64,000 nucleotides of DNA from Blastococcus tunisiensis (GCF_900112815.1 NZ_FOND01000017.1:27376-91375); one strand, 5' to 3'; counted from the stretch's first letter, positions 22,003 through 34,744 are shown. Notes: generated from the letters alone by a model not told the origin. Made by a program: numbers and translations.

Positions 22003-23037
22003 ATGCCCATCGCGACCCCCGAGGTCTACGCCGACATGATCCGCCGGGCCAAGGAGGGCGGGTTCGCCTACCCGGCCATCAACTGCACGTCCTCGGAGAC
22101 GGTCAACGCGGCCCTCCGCGGGTTCGCCGACGCCGGCAGCGACGGCATCATCCAGTTCTCCACCGGTGGTGCGGAGTTCGGCTCGGGCACCCGGGTGAAG
22201 GACATGGTCACCGGCGCGGTGGCCCTGGCGGAGTTCGCCCACGTCGTCGCCGAGAAGTACCCGGTGAACGTGGCGCTGCACACCGACCACTGCCCCAAGG
22301 ACAAGCTCGACTCCTACGTGCGGCCGCTGATCGCGCTGTCCAAGGACCGGGTGGACGCCGGTCAGGAGCCGCTGTTCCAGTCGCACATGTGGGACGGCTC
22401 GGCGATCGAGCTGACCGAGAACCTGGACATCGCCGAGGAGCTGATGGAGCGCTCCGCGGCGGCGAAGATCGTCCTGGAGCTCGAGATCGGCATCGTCGGT
22501 GGCGAGGAGGACGGCGTCGTCGCGGAGATCAACGAGAAGCTCTACACCGCCGACGGCGACTTCCTGCGGACGGCGCAGCAGCTGGGCCTGGGGGAGCGGG
22601 GCGTGTACCTGCTGGCCGCCACGTTCGGCAACGTGCACGGCGTCTACAAGCCCGGCAACGTCAAGCTGCGCCCCGACGTGCTCGAGCGCGGCCAGGCGCT
22701 GGTGGCGAAGGAGTTCGGTCTCGGCGAGGGCGCGAAGCCGTTCAACCTGGTGTTCCACGGCGGCTCCGGGTCCGCGCCGGAGGAGATCCGCGAGGCGCTG
22801 TCCTACGGCGTGGTGAAGATGAACGTCGACACCGACACCCAGTACGCCTTCACCCGCCCCATCGCCGGCCACATGTTCGGCAGGTACGACGGCGTCCTGA
22901 AGATCGACGGGGAGGTCGGCGACAAGAAGGCCTACGACCCGCGCAGCTACCTCAAGGCCGCCGAGGCCGGGATGGCCGCCCGCGTGGTGCAGGCGTGCGA
23001 GGACCTGCTGTCGGCCGGCCAGTCGGTGGCCGGCTGA
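22003..23037 (+). CDS. fba: Class II fructose-bisphosphate aldolase
   Basis: 344 residues from the ATG at 22003 (GAGGAG upstream). Zinc-dependent cleavage of fructose 1,6-bisphosphate in glycolysis and gluconeogenesis. Visible: HTDHCPKDKLD with the catalytic Asp and first zinc His, LELEIGIVGGEEDGV, ATFGNVHGVY, and LVFHGGSGS with a further zinc His and phosphate loop. The stop overlaps the next start by one base (TGATG). Confidence 0.97.
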   Translation: MPIATPEVYADMIRRAKEGGFAYPAINCTSSETVNAALRGFADAGSDGIIQFSTGGAEFGSGTRVKDMVTGAVALAEFAHVVAEKYPVNVALHTDHCPKDKLDSYVRPLIALSKDRVDAGQEPLFQSHMWDGSAIELTENLDIAEELMERSAAAKIVLELEIGIVGGEEDGVVAEINEKLYTADGDFLRTAQQLGLGERGVYLLAATFGNVHGVYKPGNVKLRPDVLERGQALVAKEFGLGEGAKPFNLVFHGGSGSAPEEIREALSYGVVKMNVDTDTQYAFTRPIAGHMFGRYDGVLKIDGEVGDKKAYDPRSYLKAAEAGMAARVVQACEDLLSAGQSVAG

Positions 23038-23459
23038 TGAGCTCCTCCCACGGGAACCTGCTGGGCGAGCCGCCGGCCACGCTGCTGCCCCCCACGCCCG
23101 AGGCCGATGCCGAGCTGGCCGAGGGGGCGACGGCCGCCGAGGTCGTCGCCCACCACCCCACGGTGAGCTCGCTCTGGGCGACGCTGGCCGAGGAGGCGCT
23201 CGGCCGGGCGGAGCGGACCCTCCCGGACACGATCGAGGCGTACGCCTATGCCCGGACCGGCTACCACCGGGGGCTGGACGCGCTGCGCCGCAACGGCTGG
23301 AAGGGCTACGGGCCGGTGCCGTGGTCGCACGAGCCCAACCGCGGGTTCCTGCGCTGCGTGACGGTTTTGGCCACGGCCGCCGAGGCCATCGGGGAGCACG
23401 ACGAGCACCAGCGGTGCATCCAGCTGCTGCGTGACTGCGACCCGACCCTGGCGCCCTGA
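23037..23459 (+). CDS. DUF3151 family protein
   Basis: 140 residues. Acidic, soluble and mostly helical. Motifs AYARTGYHRGLDALRRNGWKG and PWSHEPNRGFLRCV match the DUF3151 family, which is found beside fba in mycobacteria and other actinobacteria (Rv0360c near Rv0363c, from memory). Function unknown; coupling to the aldolase by stop/start overlap suggests a link to carbon metabolism. Confidence 0.88.
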   Translation: MSSSHGNLLGEPPATLLPPTPEADAELAEGATAAEVVAHHPTVSSLWATLAEEALGRAERTLPDTIEAYAYARTGYHRGLDALRRNGWKGYGPVPWSHEPNRGFLRCVTVLATAAEAIGEHDEHQRCIQLLRDCDPTLAP

Positions 23460-23600
23460 TCCTCACTTTCGGTAACCTGCGGTCCGGGCGTTACGGCGTC
23501 CTGGCCTGCGGTTCCGTGCTCAGGTTTGCTGGATGATCGTGGTGGCAATCACTGTCCGTGCACGGCGTCACTCCGGCGCCCGCCCGAACGGAGACAGCAC

Positions 23601-23744
23601 ATGGAATTCATCCTGTGGATCCTCGCCGTCGTACTGGTGATCGCGGGCATCGTCGCGATCGTCCGCAAGCAGCTGCTGTGGGGGGTCGTCCTCATCGTGG
23701 TGGGCCTGCTGGTCGGGCCCGGTGGGGTCAGCATCCTGAGTTGA
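23601..23744 (+). CDS. GPGG-motif small membrane protein
   Basis: 47 residues from the ATG at 23601. Two short hydrophobic segments, ILWILAVVLVIAGIVAIV and WGVVLIVVGLLV, followed by GPGGVSIL. The length and the end motif match the small actinobacterial family named for GPGG. Function unknown. The 140-base gap before it shows nothing clear. Confidence 0.8.
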   Translation: MEFILWILAVVLVIAGIVAIVRKQLLWGVVLIVVGLLVGPGGVSILS

Positions 23745-23748
23745 CCGC

Positions 23749-23778
23749 GCCCCGGGCCCCTCTCGCGGGGCCCGGGGC
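23749..23778. terminator. 12-bp perfect hairpin between convergent genes
   Basis: GCCCCGGGCCCC (23749-23760), loop TCTCGC, GGGGCCCGGGGC (23767-23778). It ends directly at the stop of the minus-strand ATPase gene. Confidence 0.85.
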
Positions 23779-24603
23779 TCAGCGGTCGCCGAGCTCGGAG
23801 TGCAGCGCCGTCAGCGCCTCGGTGAGGGCGTTGAACTCCTCGCCGCCGGCCATCAGCCGCATGAGGTCGGCGGCGTCGACGTCGTCCCGGGTCAGCAGGC
23901 CGGCGACCGAGCCGTGCGCCAGCAGCAGGAACCGATCACCGACCAGGTGCGCGTAGCGCGGGTTGTTGGTCACCAGCAGGACCGCGAGGCCCTGGGTGCG
24001 GGCGGCGACGATCGCCTGCAGCAGGAGTGTCTGCTGGTTCACCGTCAGCGGTGCCGTCGGCTCGTCGACGATCAGCGCCCGCGCCCCGAAGTGCATGGCC
24101 CGCGCGATCGCGAGGCTCTGGCGGGCGCCGGCCTGCAGCGTGCTGGCCGGCTGGTCGGGGTCCAGGTGAGTGACCCCCACGCGGGCCATGGCCCGGACGG
24201 TGGTCTCCCGCGCCTTCTCGACGTCCAGCCGGCGCAGCGGCCCGACCCCGCGGGTGGGTTCGGCGCCCAGGAAGAAGTTGCGCCAGATCGACAGCAGGGG
24301 CGCGACCGCGAGGTCTTGCCAGACGGTCGCGATCCCGGCCGCGCGGGCCTGCCGCGGCGAGCGGAAGCGGACCGGCTCCCCGCTCAGGAGCAGTTGCCCC
24401 TCGTCGTGCGGCCGCAGCCCGGAGAGCACCGAGACCAGGGTGGACTTGCCCGAACCGTTCTCCCCGAGGACGCAGGTGATCTCCCCGGCCGGCAGCGTGA
24501 CGCTCACCCGGGACAGCGCGGCCACGCTGCCGAAGTGCACGCTGAGCCGCTGCAGTTCCAGCTCCGGCAGGTGCGGGGCGGCGCGGTGGACGGGCTCGGT
24601 CAC
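23779..24603 (-). CDS. Sugar-type ABC transporter ATPase with degenerate signature and H-loop
   Basis: 274 residues. Walker A GENGSGKST (47-55), Q-loop WQDL near 95, Walker B with Asp180 and Glu181 are intact. The ABC signature, normally LSGGQ, reads LQAGA (156-160), and the switch histidine is Asn213 (VTNN). The paralogue at 49006 aligns over its whole length with the same numbering and has LSGGE and His213. A long shared segment including [14 protein letters not shown] shows recent common origin. Transcribed after the permease at 24677. Hydrolysis may be weak, or it may be a partner in a heterodimer; that is inference. Confidence 0.85.
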   Translation of the reverse strand: MTEPVHRAAPHLPELELQRLSVHFGSVAALSRVSVTLPAGEITCVLGENGSGKSTLVSVLSGLRPHDEGQLLLSGEPVRFRSPRQARAAGIATVWQDLAVAPLLSIWRNFFLGAEPTRGVGPLRRLDVEKARETTVRAMARVGVTHLDPDQPASTLQAGARQSLAIARAMHFGARALIVDEPTAPLTVNQQTLLLQAIVAARTQGLAVLLVTNNPRYAHLVGDRFLLLAHGSVAGLLTRDDVDAADLMRLMAGGEEFNALTEALTALHSELGDR

Positions 24604-24676
24604 GGGCGCTCCTCGCTGGCGCTCGTCACACCCGTGTCCGTGGGTGCTCTGTTCCCCCGTGACCTCGCGAGCTCGG

Positions 24677-25759
24677 TCACGACCGGGGCACCGCCTTCAG
24701 CCGGCGGCGCACGACCCCGGTGGCCAGGAGCGCCACCAGCAGCAGGACGCCGAGCAGCGCGCGGAACCACAGCGGGTCCCACCCGCTGAGGACGATGCCC
24801 TCCCGCGAGACGGCGTAGAGCAGCGCGCCCACGGAGGCGCCGATCGCCGAGCCGTACCCCCCGGTGAGCAGGCAGCCGCCGAGGACCGCCACCACGATGA
24901 AGTCGATCGCCGTGGTCAGGACCGGGGAGCCGATGCCGACCGAGCCGAAGCGGACCAGCCCCAGCGTGCCGATCAGCCAGCCGGCCGACGCGGTGAGGCC
25001 GAAGAGCACGAGCGTCGTCCGCTGGACCGGCACCCCCAGCTGGCGGGCCGCCGTCCGGGCTCCCCCGCTGGCGAAGACGGCGTTGCCGAAGCGGGTGCGC
25101 CACAGCGCCCAGGTCGCCACCAGGGTGACCCCGAGCCACCAGAGCAGGGACACGCGGAAGCGGCCGTCACCCACCTGCAGCGTGGAGCCGAACACCGCGA
25201 CGGCGGACTCCCAGCCCGGGGCCTCGTCCACCCCGGCGACCCGGCCCGACCCCGTCACGGCGAGCGCGCCGGCCTGGGAGACCCCCTGCAGGACGAGGAA
25301 CGTCGCCAGGGTCACCAGGAAGCTCGGCAGCCCGGTGTTCACCACCAGGAACGCGTTGACCAGGCCGACGGCCAGGGCCGCCGCCAGGGAGACCAGCAGC
25401 GCCGGCCAGATGTCCCACCCCGCGTGCTGGACCAGCAGTGCCGTGAGCAGCGGGCTGGCCACGGCGACGACGCCCACCGACAGGTCGAACTGGCCGGCGA
25501 TGAGCAGCAGTCCCACGGCCACCCCGCCGATGCCCAGCAGCGCCGCCGTGTCCAGGACGCCGGCCAGCCCGCCGGTCGTGAGCAGCGCCGGCGCCTGCAG
25601 GCCGAACACCACCGAGACGACGAGCAGGGCGACCAGTGCGGGCAGGCTCGGCCGCGCGAGCGCCCGCCCGAGCAGCCGGCGGCCGGTCGAGGGGGCGGGC
25701 GACGCCGTCGACGTGGGCAGCCGGGTGCTGGTCACCGGCAGGCCTCGCGACGGAGCCAC
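24677..25759 (-). CDS. Sugar-type ABC transporter permease (orphan system)
   Basis: 360 residues from the GTG at 25759; a GTG at 25735 is an alternative. About nine hydrophobic segments and the RbsC/FrcC-type signatures AGQFDLSVG and NTGLPSFLVTLATF, with [16 protein letters not shown] near the end. The paralogue at 48035 has matching signatures. It forms a pair with the ATPase at 23779. No substrate-binding protein gene is adjacent, so this pair either shares the lipoprotein at 46938 or uses an unlinked one. Confidence 0.87.
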   Translation of the reverse strand: MAPSRGLPVTSTRLPTSTASPAPSTGRRLLGRALARPSLPALVALLVVSVVFGLQAPALLTTGGLAGVLDTAALLGIGGVAVGLLLIAGQFDLSVGVVAVASPLLTALLVQHAGWDIWPALLVSLAAALAVGLVNAFLVVNTGLPSFLVTLATFLVLQGVSQAGALAVTGSGRVAGVDEAPGWESAVAVFGSTLQVGDGRFRVSLLWWLGVTLVATWALWRTRFGNAVFASGGARTAARQLGVPVQRTTLVLFGLTASAGWLIGTLGLVRFGSVGIGSPVLTTAIDFIVVAVLGGCLLTGGYGSAIGASVGALLYAVSREGIVLSGWDPLWFRALLGVLLLVALLATGVVRRRLKAVPRS

Positions 25760-25875
25760 AGCCCGGTCAGGGCACGGGACGACGGCAGCGGGACCTCCTC
25801 GGCGGGCGGATGGAGGACAGTCTCCACGACGCGGCCCGACCCGTGCAGCGGCCCGCCGCGAGCGGGGCCGGGCGG

Positions 25876-27869
<1,994 letters not shown>

Positions 27870-27876
27870 GTCGTCT

Positions 27877-27905
27877 GTCGTCCTCCGGACGACACCGCGG
27901 CCAGG
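27877..27905 (-). repeat. Dispersed 29-bp repeat, copy 1 (after purA)
   Basis: The complement of 27877-27905 matches 38649-38677 at 28 of 29 positions by hand alignment. The core GTCGTCCGGAGGACGAC can form a 7-bp hairpin, probably the purA terminator. The rest of the 221-base gap 27870-28090 is C/G-rich with several small inverted repeats and no gene. Confidence 0.75.
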
Positions 27906-28090
27906 AGCCGTCCCCTGCTGAGCTGAGCTGTTGCCGACCGCTCCTCGGGGAGGCCTCCGGCCCCCGTCGTCGCGGCCGTCTCGCGGGAGCGGCTCTCGCC
28001 GGGTTCCGCGGCTCCGAGCCCGCCTGGCTTGGTCCTCGCGGCTTCTCGCCCCTTCTCTGGGGACCCTTCGGGCCCCCGTCGGCGGGGCGG

Positions 28091-29119
28091 TCAGACCGCG
28101 GCGGGGGTGCGGGTCTGCAGTTCGGCGACGGCTGCGGCGGCGTGCTCGGGGGAGTCGGTGATCAGGCCGTCGACGCCGAGCGACAGCAGCTGCCGCGCGA
28201 TGCCGACCGCGTCACCGTGCGCCTCGGGGATCGTGCCGATGCGCAGGTGCTCGGGCAGGTAGGCGTTCTCCGCCCGGAGCGTCCAGGTGAACACGGTGAG
28301 CGCCGCCCGGTGTGCCTCGGTCACCAGCGAGGAGGTCCCGCGCACCGGGTGGACGCCGCGGAGCACCCGCTCCACGCTGGGGGCGATGCCCTGGGCGTAG
28401 GTGGAGATCTCCCGCAGCCCGGCCCGGGTGACCATGCGGTCGCCTTCGGCGTGGTTGTTCACCAGCTGGACGATCTCCGGACCGTCGTCGCCCAGGCGGC
28501 CGCGCAGCTCCCGCAGCAGGGCCGCGTCGAAGGCCTGCAGCACCACCGGCCCCTGCGGGCCGGCCGCGTCCAGCCGGCGGAGCTCCTCGGCGACGAGTTC
28601 ACCCATGGGCAGGGCCGGTTCGGCGGCCGTGCCGGGGTGCTTGAGCTCGGCGAGCACCCGGATCCGGCGCTCGGCCGTCGACCGGGCACGGGCCAGGTCG
28701 ACGACCTCGGCGAGGGTCAGGATCCCGAACCGGCCGTCGTAGGCGGTGTTCAGCGGGCGGAGATCGGGCATCCGCTCCACGGCCCGCAGGGTGCGCAGCT
28801 CGTCGAGGGTGAAGTCCTCGGTGAACCAACCGGTGCAGGGCGCCCCGTCGACCTCCCGGGTCGTGCGGCGGCCGGCGAACTCGGCGCGGTCGGCGACGTC
28901 GGTGGACCAGGAGAGCTCGCTCTCGTGGCGGACGACGAGGGCGCCGTCCCGGCTGAGGACGACGTCGGGCTCGACCAGCTCGGCGCCGAGGTCGATGGCC
29001 AGCTCGTAGCTGGCCGCCGTGTGCTCGGGGCGGTAGGCGGGGGCACCGCGGTGCCCGACGACGACAGGACGGGGAAGGCGGGTCGCTGGTCGTGCTGCCA
29101 GCGACTCGGTCGCGCGCAT
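28091..29119 (-). CDS. Glycerophosphodiester phosphodiesterase
   Basis: 342 residues from the ATG at 29119. GDPD TIM barrel with VGHRGAPAYRPEHT (His23), Glu50 and Asp52 in LVEPDVVLSRDG, and His65. It hydrolyses deacylated phospholipids to glycerol-3-phosphate and an alcohol. No signal peptide, so it is probably cytoplasmic. Segments further on (AYLPEHLRIG, GVDGLITDSPEHA) fit the C-terminal half of the barrel. Divergent from rsgA. Confidence 0.9.
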   Translation of the reverse strand: MRATESLAARPATRLPRPVVVGHRGAPAYRPEHTAASYELAIDLGAELVEPDVVLSRDGALVVRHESELSWSTDVADRAEFAGRRTTREVDGAPCTGWFTEDFTLDELRTLRAVERMPDLRPLNTAYDGRFGILTLAEVVDLARARSTAERRIRVLAELKHPGTAAEPALPMGELVAEELRRLDAAGPQGPVVLQAFDAALLRELRGRLGDDGPEIVQLVNNHAEGDRMVTRAGLREISTYAQGIAPSVERVLRGVHPVRGTSSLVTEAHRAALTVFTWTLRAENAYLPEHLRIGTIPEAHGDAVGIARQLLSLGVDGLITDSPEHAAAAVAELQTRTPAAV

Positions 29120-29223
29120 GTCCGCCACGAAACCTTGATCGGATGGCCGCGGGGTGAACTGAAGCAGACGAGTCGCACACAATTCGCATGACGTCCCGCT
29201 GACCAGGGCGGCACCATGCGCCC

Positions 29224-30246
29224 GTGACCGATCTCTCATCGCTGGGCTGGGACCGCACCGGGACGCCACCGCCCGGCGCCGAACCGGGCCGCGTGGCGCG
29301 CGTCGACCGAGGCCGGCTGACCGTGCTGACCGCCCAGGGCGCGCGCCGGGTGGTGCCGGGAGCTGCCCTCCACGCCGCCGACGGCACCGGTCCCGCGGTG
29401 GGCGACTGGGTGGCGCTGCGGGGTGAACTGGCCGTCGAGATCCTCCCCCGGACGAGTGCCTTCGTCCGCACCGTCGCCGGCCGCACGTCGGCCGCGCAGG
29501 TCGTCGCTGCCAACATCGACCTGGTGCTCGTGGTCGACGCGCTGACCGGCGGGGCGCGGCTGCGCCGCATCGAGCGCTACCTCGCGGTGGCCTGGAGCAG
29601 CGGGGCCACCCCGGTCGTGGTCCTGACCAAGGCCGACCTCTGCGCCGACGTCGCCGCGGTGGTCGGCGCCGTCCGGGAGGACGCGCTCGGTGTCGAGGTG
29701 CTGCCGGTCAGCTCGGTGACCGGGGACGGCCTGGCCGCGGTCCGCGACCTGCTCCGCCCCGGCCGGACGGCGGCGATGGTGGGGCCCTCCGGGGTCGGCA
29801 AGTCCAGTCTGGCCAACGCGCTGGCCGGCCGGACGGTGGCGGGGACCCGGGAGATCCGCGGGGACGGTCGCGGGCGGCACGCCACGACCGCCCGCGAGCT
29901 GCACCTGCTGCCCGGCGGTGGCCTGCTGGTCGACACCCCCGGGATGCGGGAGCTGGGGCTGCGCGACGACGCCGAGGGGATCGCGACCGCCTACGCCGAC
30001 GTCGGGGAGCTCGCGGCCGGGTGCAGGTTCCGCGACTGCGGCCACTCGGGGGAACCGGGGTGCGCGGTCGCCGCCGCGATCGACGACGGGCGGCTCGATC
30101 CCGCCCGGTTCACCGGGTGGCGGAAACTCGAGGCCGAGGCACGCCGGCAGCGGTTGCGCGTCGACGCACGCGCCCGGGCCGAGGAGCGGGCCCGGCTGCG
30201 CACGCTGCACCGCGCACGCCGGGAGCAGCCGAACAGGTCCCGCTGA
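29224..30246 (+). CDS. rsgA: Ribosome small-subunit GTPase RsgA
   Basis: 340 residues. Order: N-terminal OB domain, circularly permuted GTPase with LTKADL (G4) before the P-loop PSGVGKSS and DTPGMRE (G3), then a zinc knuckle with Cys267, Cys272, His274 and Cys280. It acts in late 30S maturation. The tail is Arg-rich. It is 23 bases upstream of purD on the same strand, so probably co-transcribed. Confidence 0.95.
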   Translation: MTDLSSLGWDRTGTPPPGAEPGRVARVDRGRLTVLTAQGARRVVPGAALHAADGTGPAVGDWVALRGELAVEILPRTSAFVRTVAGRTSAAQVVAANIDLVLVVDALTGGARLRRIERYLAVAWSSGATPVVVLTKADLCADVAAVVGAVREDALGVEVLPVSSVTGDGLAAVRDLLRPGRTAAMVGPSGVGKSSLANALAGRTVAGTREIRGDGRGRHATTARELHLLPGGGLLVDTPGMRELGLRDDAEGIATAYADVGELAAGCRFRDCGHSGEPGCAVAAAIDDGRLDPARFTGWRKLEAEARRQRLRVDARARAEERARLRTLHRARREQPNRSR

Positions 30247-30269
30247 CCGCTCATCGGTACGTTCGCCCC

Positions 30270-31526
30270 GTGCGCGTGCTCGTGATCGGCTCCGGTGCCC
30301 GGGAGCACGCCCTGTGCGTGGCTCTGTCGTCCGACCCCGCGGTGGGCGCGCTCGCCTGCGCCCCCGGTAACGCCGGCACCCGGGCGCTCGCCGAACCGCA
30401 CGTCGTCGACGTCGCCGACCCCGACGCGATCGCCGCGCTCGCCACGGCCTGGTCGGCCGATCTCGTCGTCGTCGGCCCCGAGGTCCCGCTGGTCGCCGGT
30501 GCCGCCGACGCCGTCCGCGAGGCCGGCATCGCCTGCTTCGGCCCCTCGGCGCAGGCCGCCCAGCTGGAGGGCAGCAAGTCCTTCGCCAAGCACGTCATGG
30601 AGGCGGCCGGCGTGCCCACGGCGCGGGCCTGGCCGGTCGGCGGGCCGGCCGAGCTGGAGACGGTGCTCGACGAGGTCGGCGCCCCGTACGTCGTGAAGGA
30701 CGACGGCCTGGCCGCCGGCAAGGGCGTGCTGGTCACCGGCGACCGCGCCGCCGCGGCGGCGCACGGCCGCCGGATCCTCGACGCCGGTGGCGCCGTCCTG
30801 GTGGAGGAGTTCCTGGACGGCCCCGAGGTCTCGCTGTTCGCGGTCACCGACGGGACGACGGTGCTGCCGCTGGTGCCCGCCCAGGACCACAAGCGCCGCG
30901 ACGACGGCGACGGCGGCCCGAACACCGGCGGGATGGGCGCCTACGCCCCGCTCCCGTGGGCGCCGCCCGGACTGGTCGAGGAGGTCGTGGCGACGGTGCT
31001 GCAGCCGACCGTCGACGAGATGCGCCGGCGCGGGGAGACCTTCAGCGGCCTGCTCTACGCCGGGCTGGCGCTGACCTCGCGCGGCGTCCGCGTGGTGGAG
31101 TTCAACGCCCGTTTCGGCGATCCGGAGACGCAGGTGGTGCTCCCGCTGCTGGCGACCCCGCTCGCCGGGCTGCTGCACGCCGCCGCCACGGGCACCCTCG
31201 CCGATCACCCCCCGCTGCGCTGGCGGGACGGCGCCGCGGTGACCGTCGTCGTCGCCGCCCCGGGCTATCCGGAGGCGCCCCGGACGGGCGACCCGGTGAC
31301 CGGCGCGGACGGCGACGGGGTGCTGCACGCCGGGACGGCGATCTCGGCCGACGGCACCGTGCACTCCTCCGGGGGGCGGGTGCTCTCGGTGGTGGGGCTG
31401 GGCCCCGACCTGGCCGCCGCCCGGCAGACCGCCTACGAGCGGGTGGCCGGCGTCCGGCTGGCCGATGCGCACTGGCGCACCGACATCGCGCTGGCCGCCG
31501 TCGAGGGGCGGATCGCCGTCCCCTGA
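30270..31526 (+). CDS. purD: Phosphoribosylamine-glycine ligase
   Basis: 418 residues from the GTG at 30270. ATP-grasp ligase for the second purine step. Visible: GSGAREHAL at the start, VVGPEVPLVAGAAD, KDDGLAAGKGV, PAQDHKRRDDGDGGPNTGGMGAY and the metal site VEFNARFGDPETQ. First of a purD-purB-purC run. Confidence 0.97.
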   Translation: MRVLVIGSGAREHALCVALSSDPAVGALACAPGNAGTRALAEPHVVDVADPDAIAALATAWSADLVVVGPEVPLVAGAADAVREAGIACFGPSAQAAQLEGSKSFAKHVMEAAGVPTARAWPVGGPAELETVLDEVGAPYVVKDDGLAAGKGVLVTGDRAAAAAHGRRILDAGGAVLVEEFLDGPEVSLFAVTDGTTVLPLVPAQDHKRRDDGDGGPNTGGMGAYAPLPWAPPGLVEEVVATVLQPTVDEMRRRGETFSGLLYAGLALTSRGVRVVEFNARFGDPETQVVLPLLATPLAGLLHAAATGTLADHPPLRWRDGAAVTVVVAAPGYPEAPRTGDPVTGADGDGVLHAGTAISADGTVHSSGGRVLSVVGLGPDLAAARQTAYERVAGVRLADAHWRTDIALAAVEGRIAVP

Positions 31527-31575
31527 CCGGCCTGCGCGAGACTGGAGCCGTGCTGATGGCGACGAGGTGGGCCCG

Positions 31576-32879
<1,304 letters not shown>

Positions 32880-32883
<4 letters not shown>

Positions 32884-33737
32884 TCGACCTCCCGCTCGTC
32901 GCCCGCGGCAAGGTGCGGGAGATCTACGACGCCGGTGACGGCCGGCTGCTGCTCGTGGCCTCGGACCGCATCTCGGCCTACGACCACGTGCTGCCCACGC
33001 CGATCCCGGACAAGGGCGCCGTGCTCACCCGCTTGTCGGTGTGGTGGTTCGAGCAGCTCGCGCCCGTGCTGGCGGAGTTCGGCGCTTCGCACCACCTGGT
33101 CAGCGCATCCGAGGTGCCGGCAGCGGTGGCCGGCCGGGCGATGCTGGTCCGCCGGCTGGAGATGCTGCCGGTCGAGTGCGTGGCCCGCGGCTACCTGTCC
33201 GGGGGCGGCACCGCGGAGTACCGGCGCACCGGCTCCATCCGCGACGTCGCGCTGCCGCCCGGGCTGGTCGAGGGCTCGAAGCTGCCGGAGCCGGTGTTCA
33301 CGCCGTCCACCAAGGCCGAGCTGGGGGAGCACGACGAGCCGATCGACTTCCCCCGCGTGGTGGAGCTGGTCGGCGCGGAGCGGGCCGAGCAGCTGCGCGC
33401 CCTGACCCTGGCGCTGTACCGGCGGGGCGCGGAGCTGGCCGAGGCCGCGGGGATCATCCTGGCCGACACGAAGGTCGAGTTCGGCCTCGCCGCGGGGTCG
33501 CTGGTGCTCGGCGACGAGGTGCTCACCCCCGACTCCTCGCGCTTCTGGCCGGCCGCCACCTGGTCGCCCGGCTCGGTGCAGCCGTCCTACGACAAGCAGT
33601 ACGTCCGCGACTGGCTGACGTCGTCCGGGTGGGACCGCGTCTCCCCGCCGCCGGAGCTGCCCGAGGACGTCGTCGCCGCCACCCGCGAGCGCTACGTCAC
33701 CGCCTACGAACGCCTCACCGGCCAGCGCTTCACCTGA
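32880..33737 (+). CDS. purC: SAICAR synthetase
   Basis: 285 residues. Joins aspartate to CAIR with ATP. Visible: [26 protein letters not shown] at the N-terminus, [24 protein letters not shown], and [10 protein letters not shown]. Length fits the fungal/actinobacterial-type enzyme rather than the shorter Bacillus form. Its 3' side ends in a palindrome (33748-33804) and then the DUF559 gene; purS follows that. Confidence 0.97.
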
Positions 33738-33747
33738 CCCCAGCCGC

Positions 33748-33804
33748 CGAATCATGCGATCTCGTGGCCATCGGCGGCTGATGGCCACGAGATCGCAGGG
33801 TTCG
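33748..33804. repeat. Long palindrome A, left of the DUF559 gene
   Basis: Perfect 18-bp stem: TGCGATCTCGTGGCCATC (33755-33772) and its complement (33780-33797) around a 7-base loop. CGAATC (33748-33753) and GGTTCG (33799-33804) extend it. Closely related to palindrome B on the other side of the gene. Confidence 0.85.
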
Positions 33805-33859
33805 CCCGGCCTGTGGACGGCGCCCGCCCCACGTGCCCCGGATCGGCAGGCTCCTGGCC

Positions 33860-34729
33860 ATGCCGACTCCGCCCGTGCCGCCCCGGGTCACCGGACCGAT
33901 CGACCGCTCCAGGGCTGAGGCGGCGGGCGTCACCGACTGGCACCTGCGGCACCGGGAGGTCGTGCGCACGTCCCGGAACACCTACCTGCCGCACCTGGCC
34001 GGTGAACTCGACCGGGTGCGAGCAGTGCTGCTGGGCGCTCCGGAGGATGCGGTCGTCAGCCACCTGACGGCGGCACGGACCTGGGGATTCGAGGTTCCGC
34101 TGGTGCCGGACGACGGGCGTGTCCACCTGACCGTCCGGCCGGAGGCCCGACTGCGGCACCGGCGGGACCGGAGGATCCACTTCTCGGCCGTGCCGGCCCC
34201 CGAGACCCGTCGTCGGCACGGCGTCGTGGTCACGTCACCCAGCCGGACGTGGATCGACCTCGCGGCATCGCTACCGCCGGCGGCCCTGCTCGCGGTCACC
34301 GATCAGATGCTTGCCCGGGGGTTCCCCGAGGACGAGTTCCCGGTGATCCTGCGCCGTTCGGCGGGCCGCCGCGGGGTCGCGACCGCCCGGCGCGTGGCCG
34401 AGCGCGGGAACGCGGGATCCGGCTCCCCCATGGAGTCCGTTCTCCGCTGGCTGCTGCTGGAGGCGGGCCTGCCGGAGCCGGTGCTGCAGCAGGTCGTCCG
34501 GGTGGACGGGCGGTTCGTCGGTCAGGTGGACATGGCCTGGCCGGACCGGAAGGTGCTCGTCGAGTTCGACGGCGACGTGCACCGCGAGCGGCGGGTCTTC
34601 GTCGACGACCTGCGCCGGCAGAACGGGCTGGTGCTCGCCGGCTGGACGATCCTCCGGTTCTCGTCGGCGGACGTGCTGGGTCGGCCGGAGCAGGTGCTGG
34701 CCACGATCCGCGCCGCGCTGGGGCTGTGA
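33860..34729 (+). CDS. DUF559/VSR-like protein with AbiEi-type architecture, between purC and purS
   Basis: 289 residues from the ATG at 33860; a GTG at 33833 is possible. N-terminal helix-turn-helix-like region (WHLRHREVVRTSRNTYLPHL), a middle region, then a C-terminal PD-(D/E)XK-like core: VLVEFDGDVHRERR, followed by DDLRRQNGLVLAGWTILRFSSADV. The second and related protein in this window is at 1109-2107. It separates purC from purS, which are often neighbours, and is bracketed by palindromes A and B. No toxin partner. Nuclease or antitoxin activity is unproven; mobility is inference from the flanks. Confidence 0.75.
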   Translation: MPTPPVPPRVTGPIDRSRAEAAGVTDWHLRHREVVRTSRNTYLPHLAGELDRVRAVLLGAPEDAVVSHLTAARTWGFEVPLVPDDGRVHLTVRPEARLRHRRDRRIHFSAVPAPETRRRHGVVVTSPSRTWIDLAASLPPAALLAVTDQMLARGFPEDEFPVILRRSAGRRGVATARRVAERGNAGSGSPMESVLRWLLLEAGLPEPVLQQVVRVDGRFVGQVDMAWPDRKVLVEFDGDVHRERRVFVDDLRRQNGLVLAGWTILRFSSADVLGRPEQVLATIRAALGL

Positions 34730-34744
34730 CCGGCCCCGCGCCGC

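Noticed and set aside
27870..28090. Small gene in the gap after purA
   Set aside because: Short open frames there are Arg/Ser/Pro-rich, lack a ribosome site and overlap inverted repeats.
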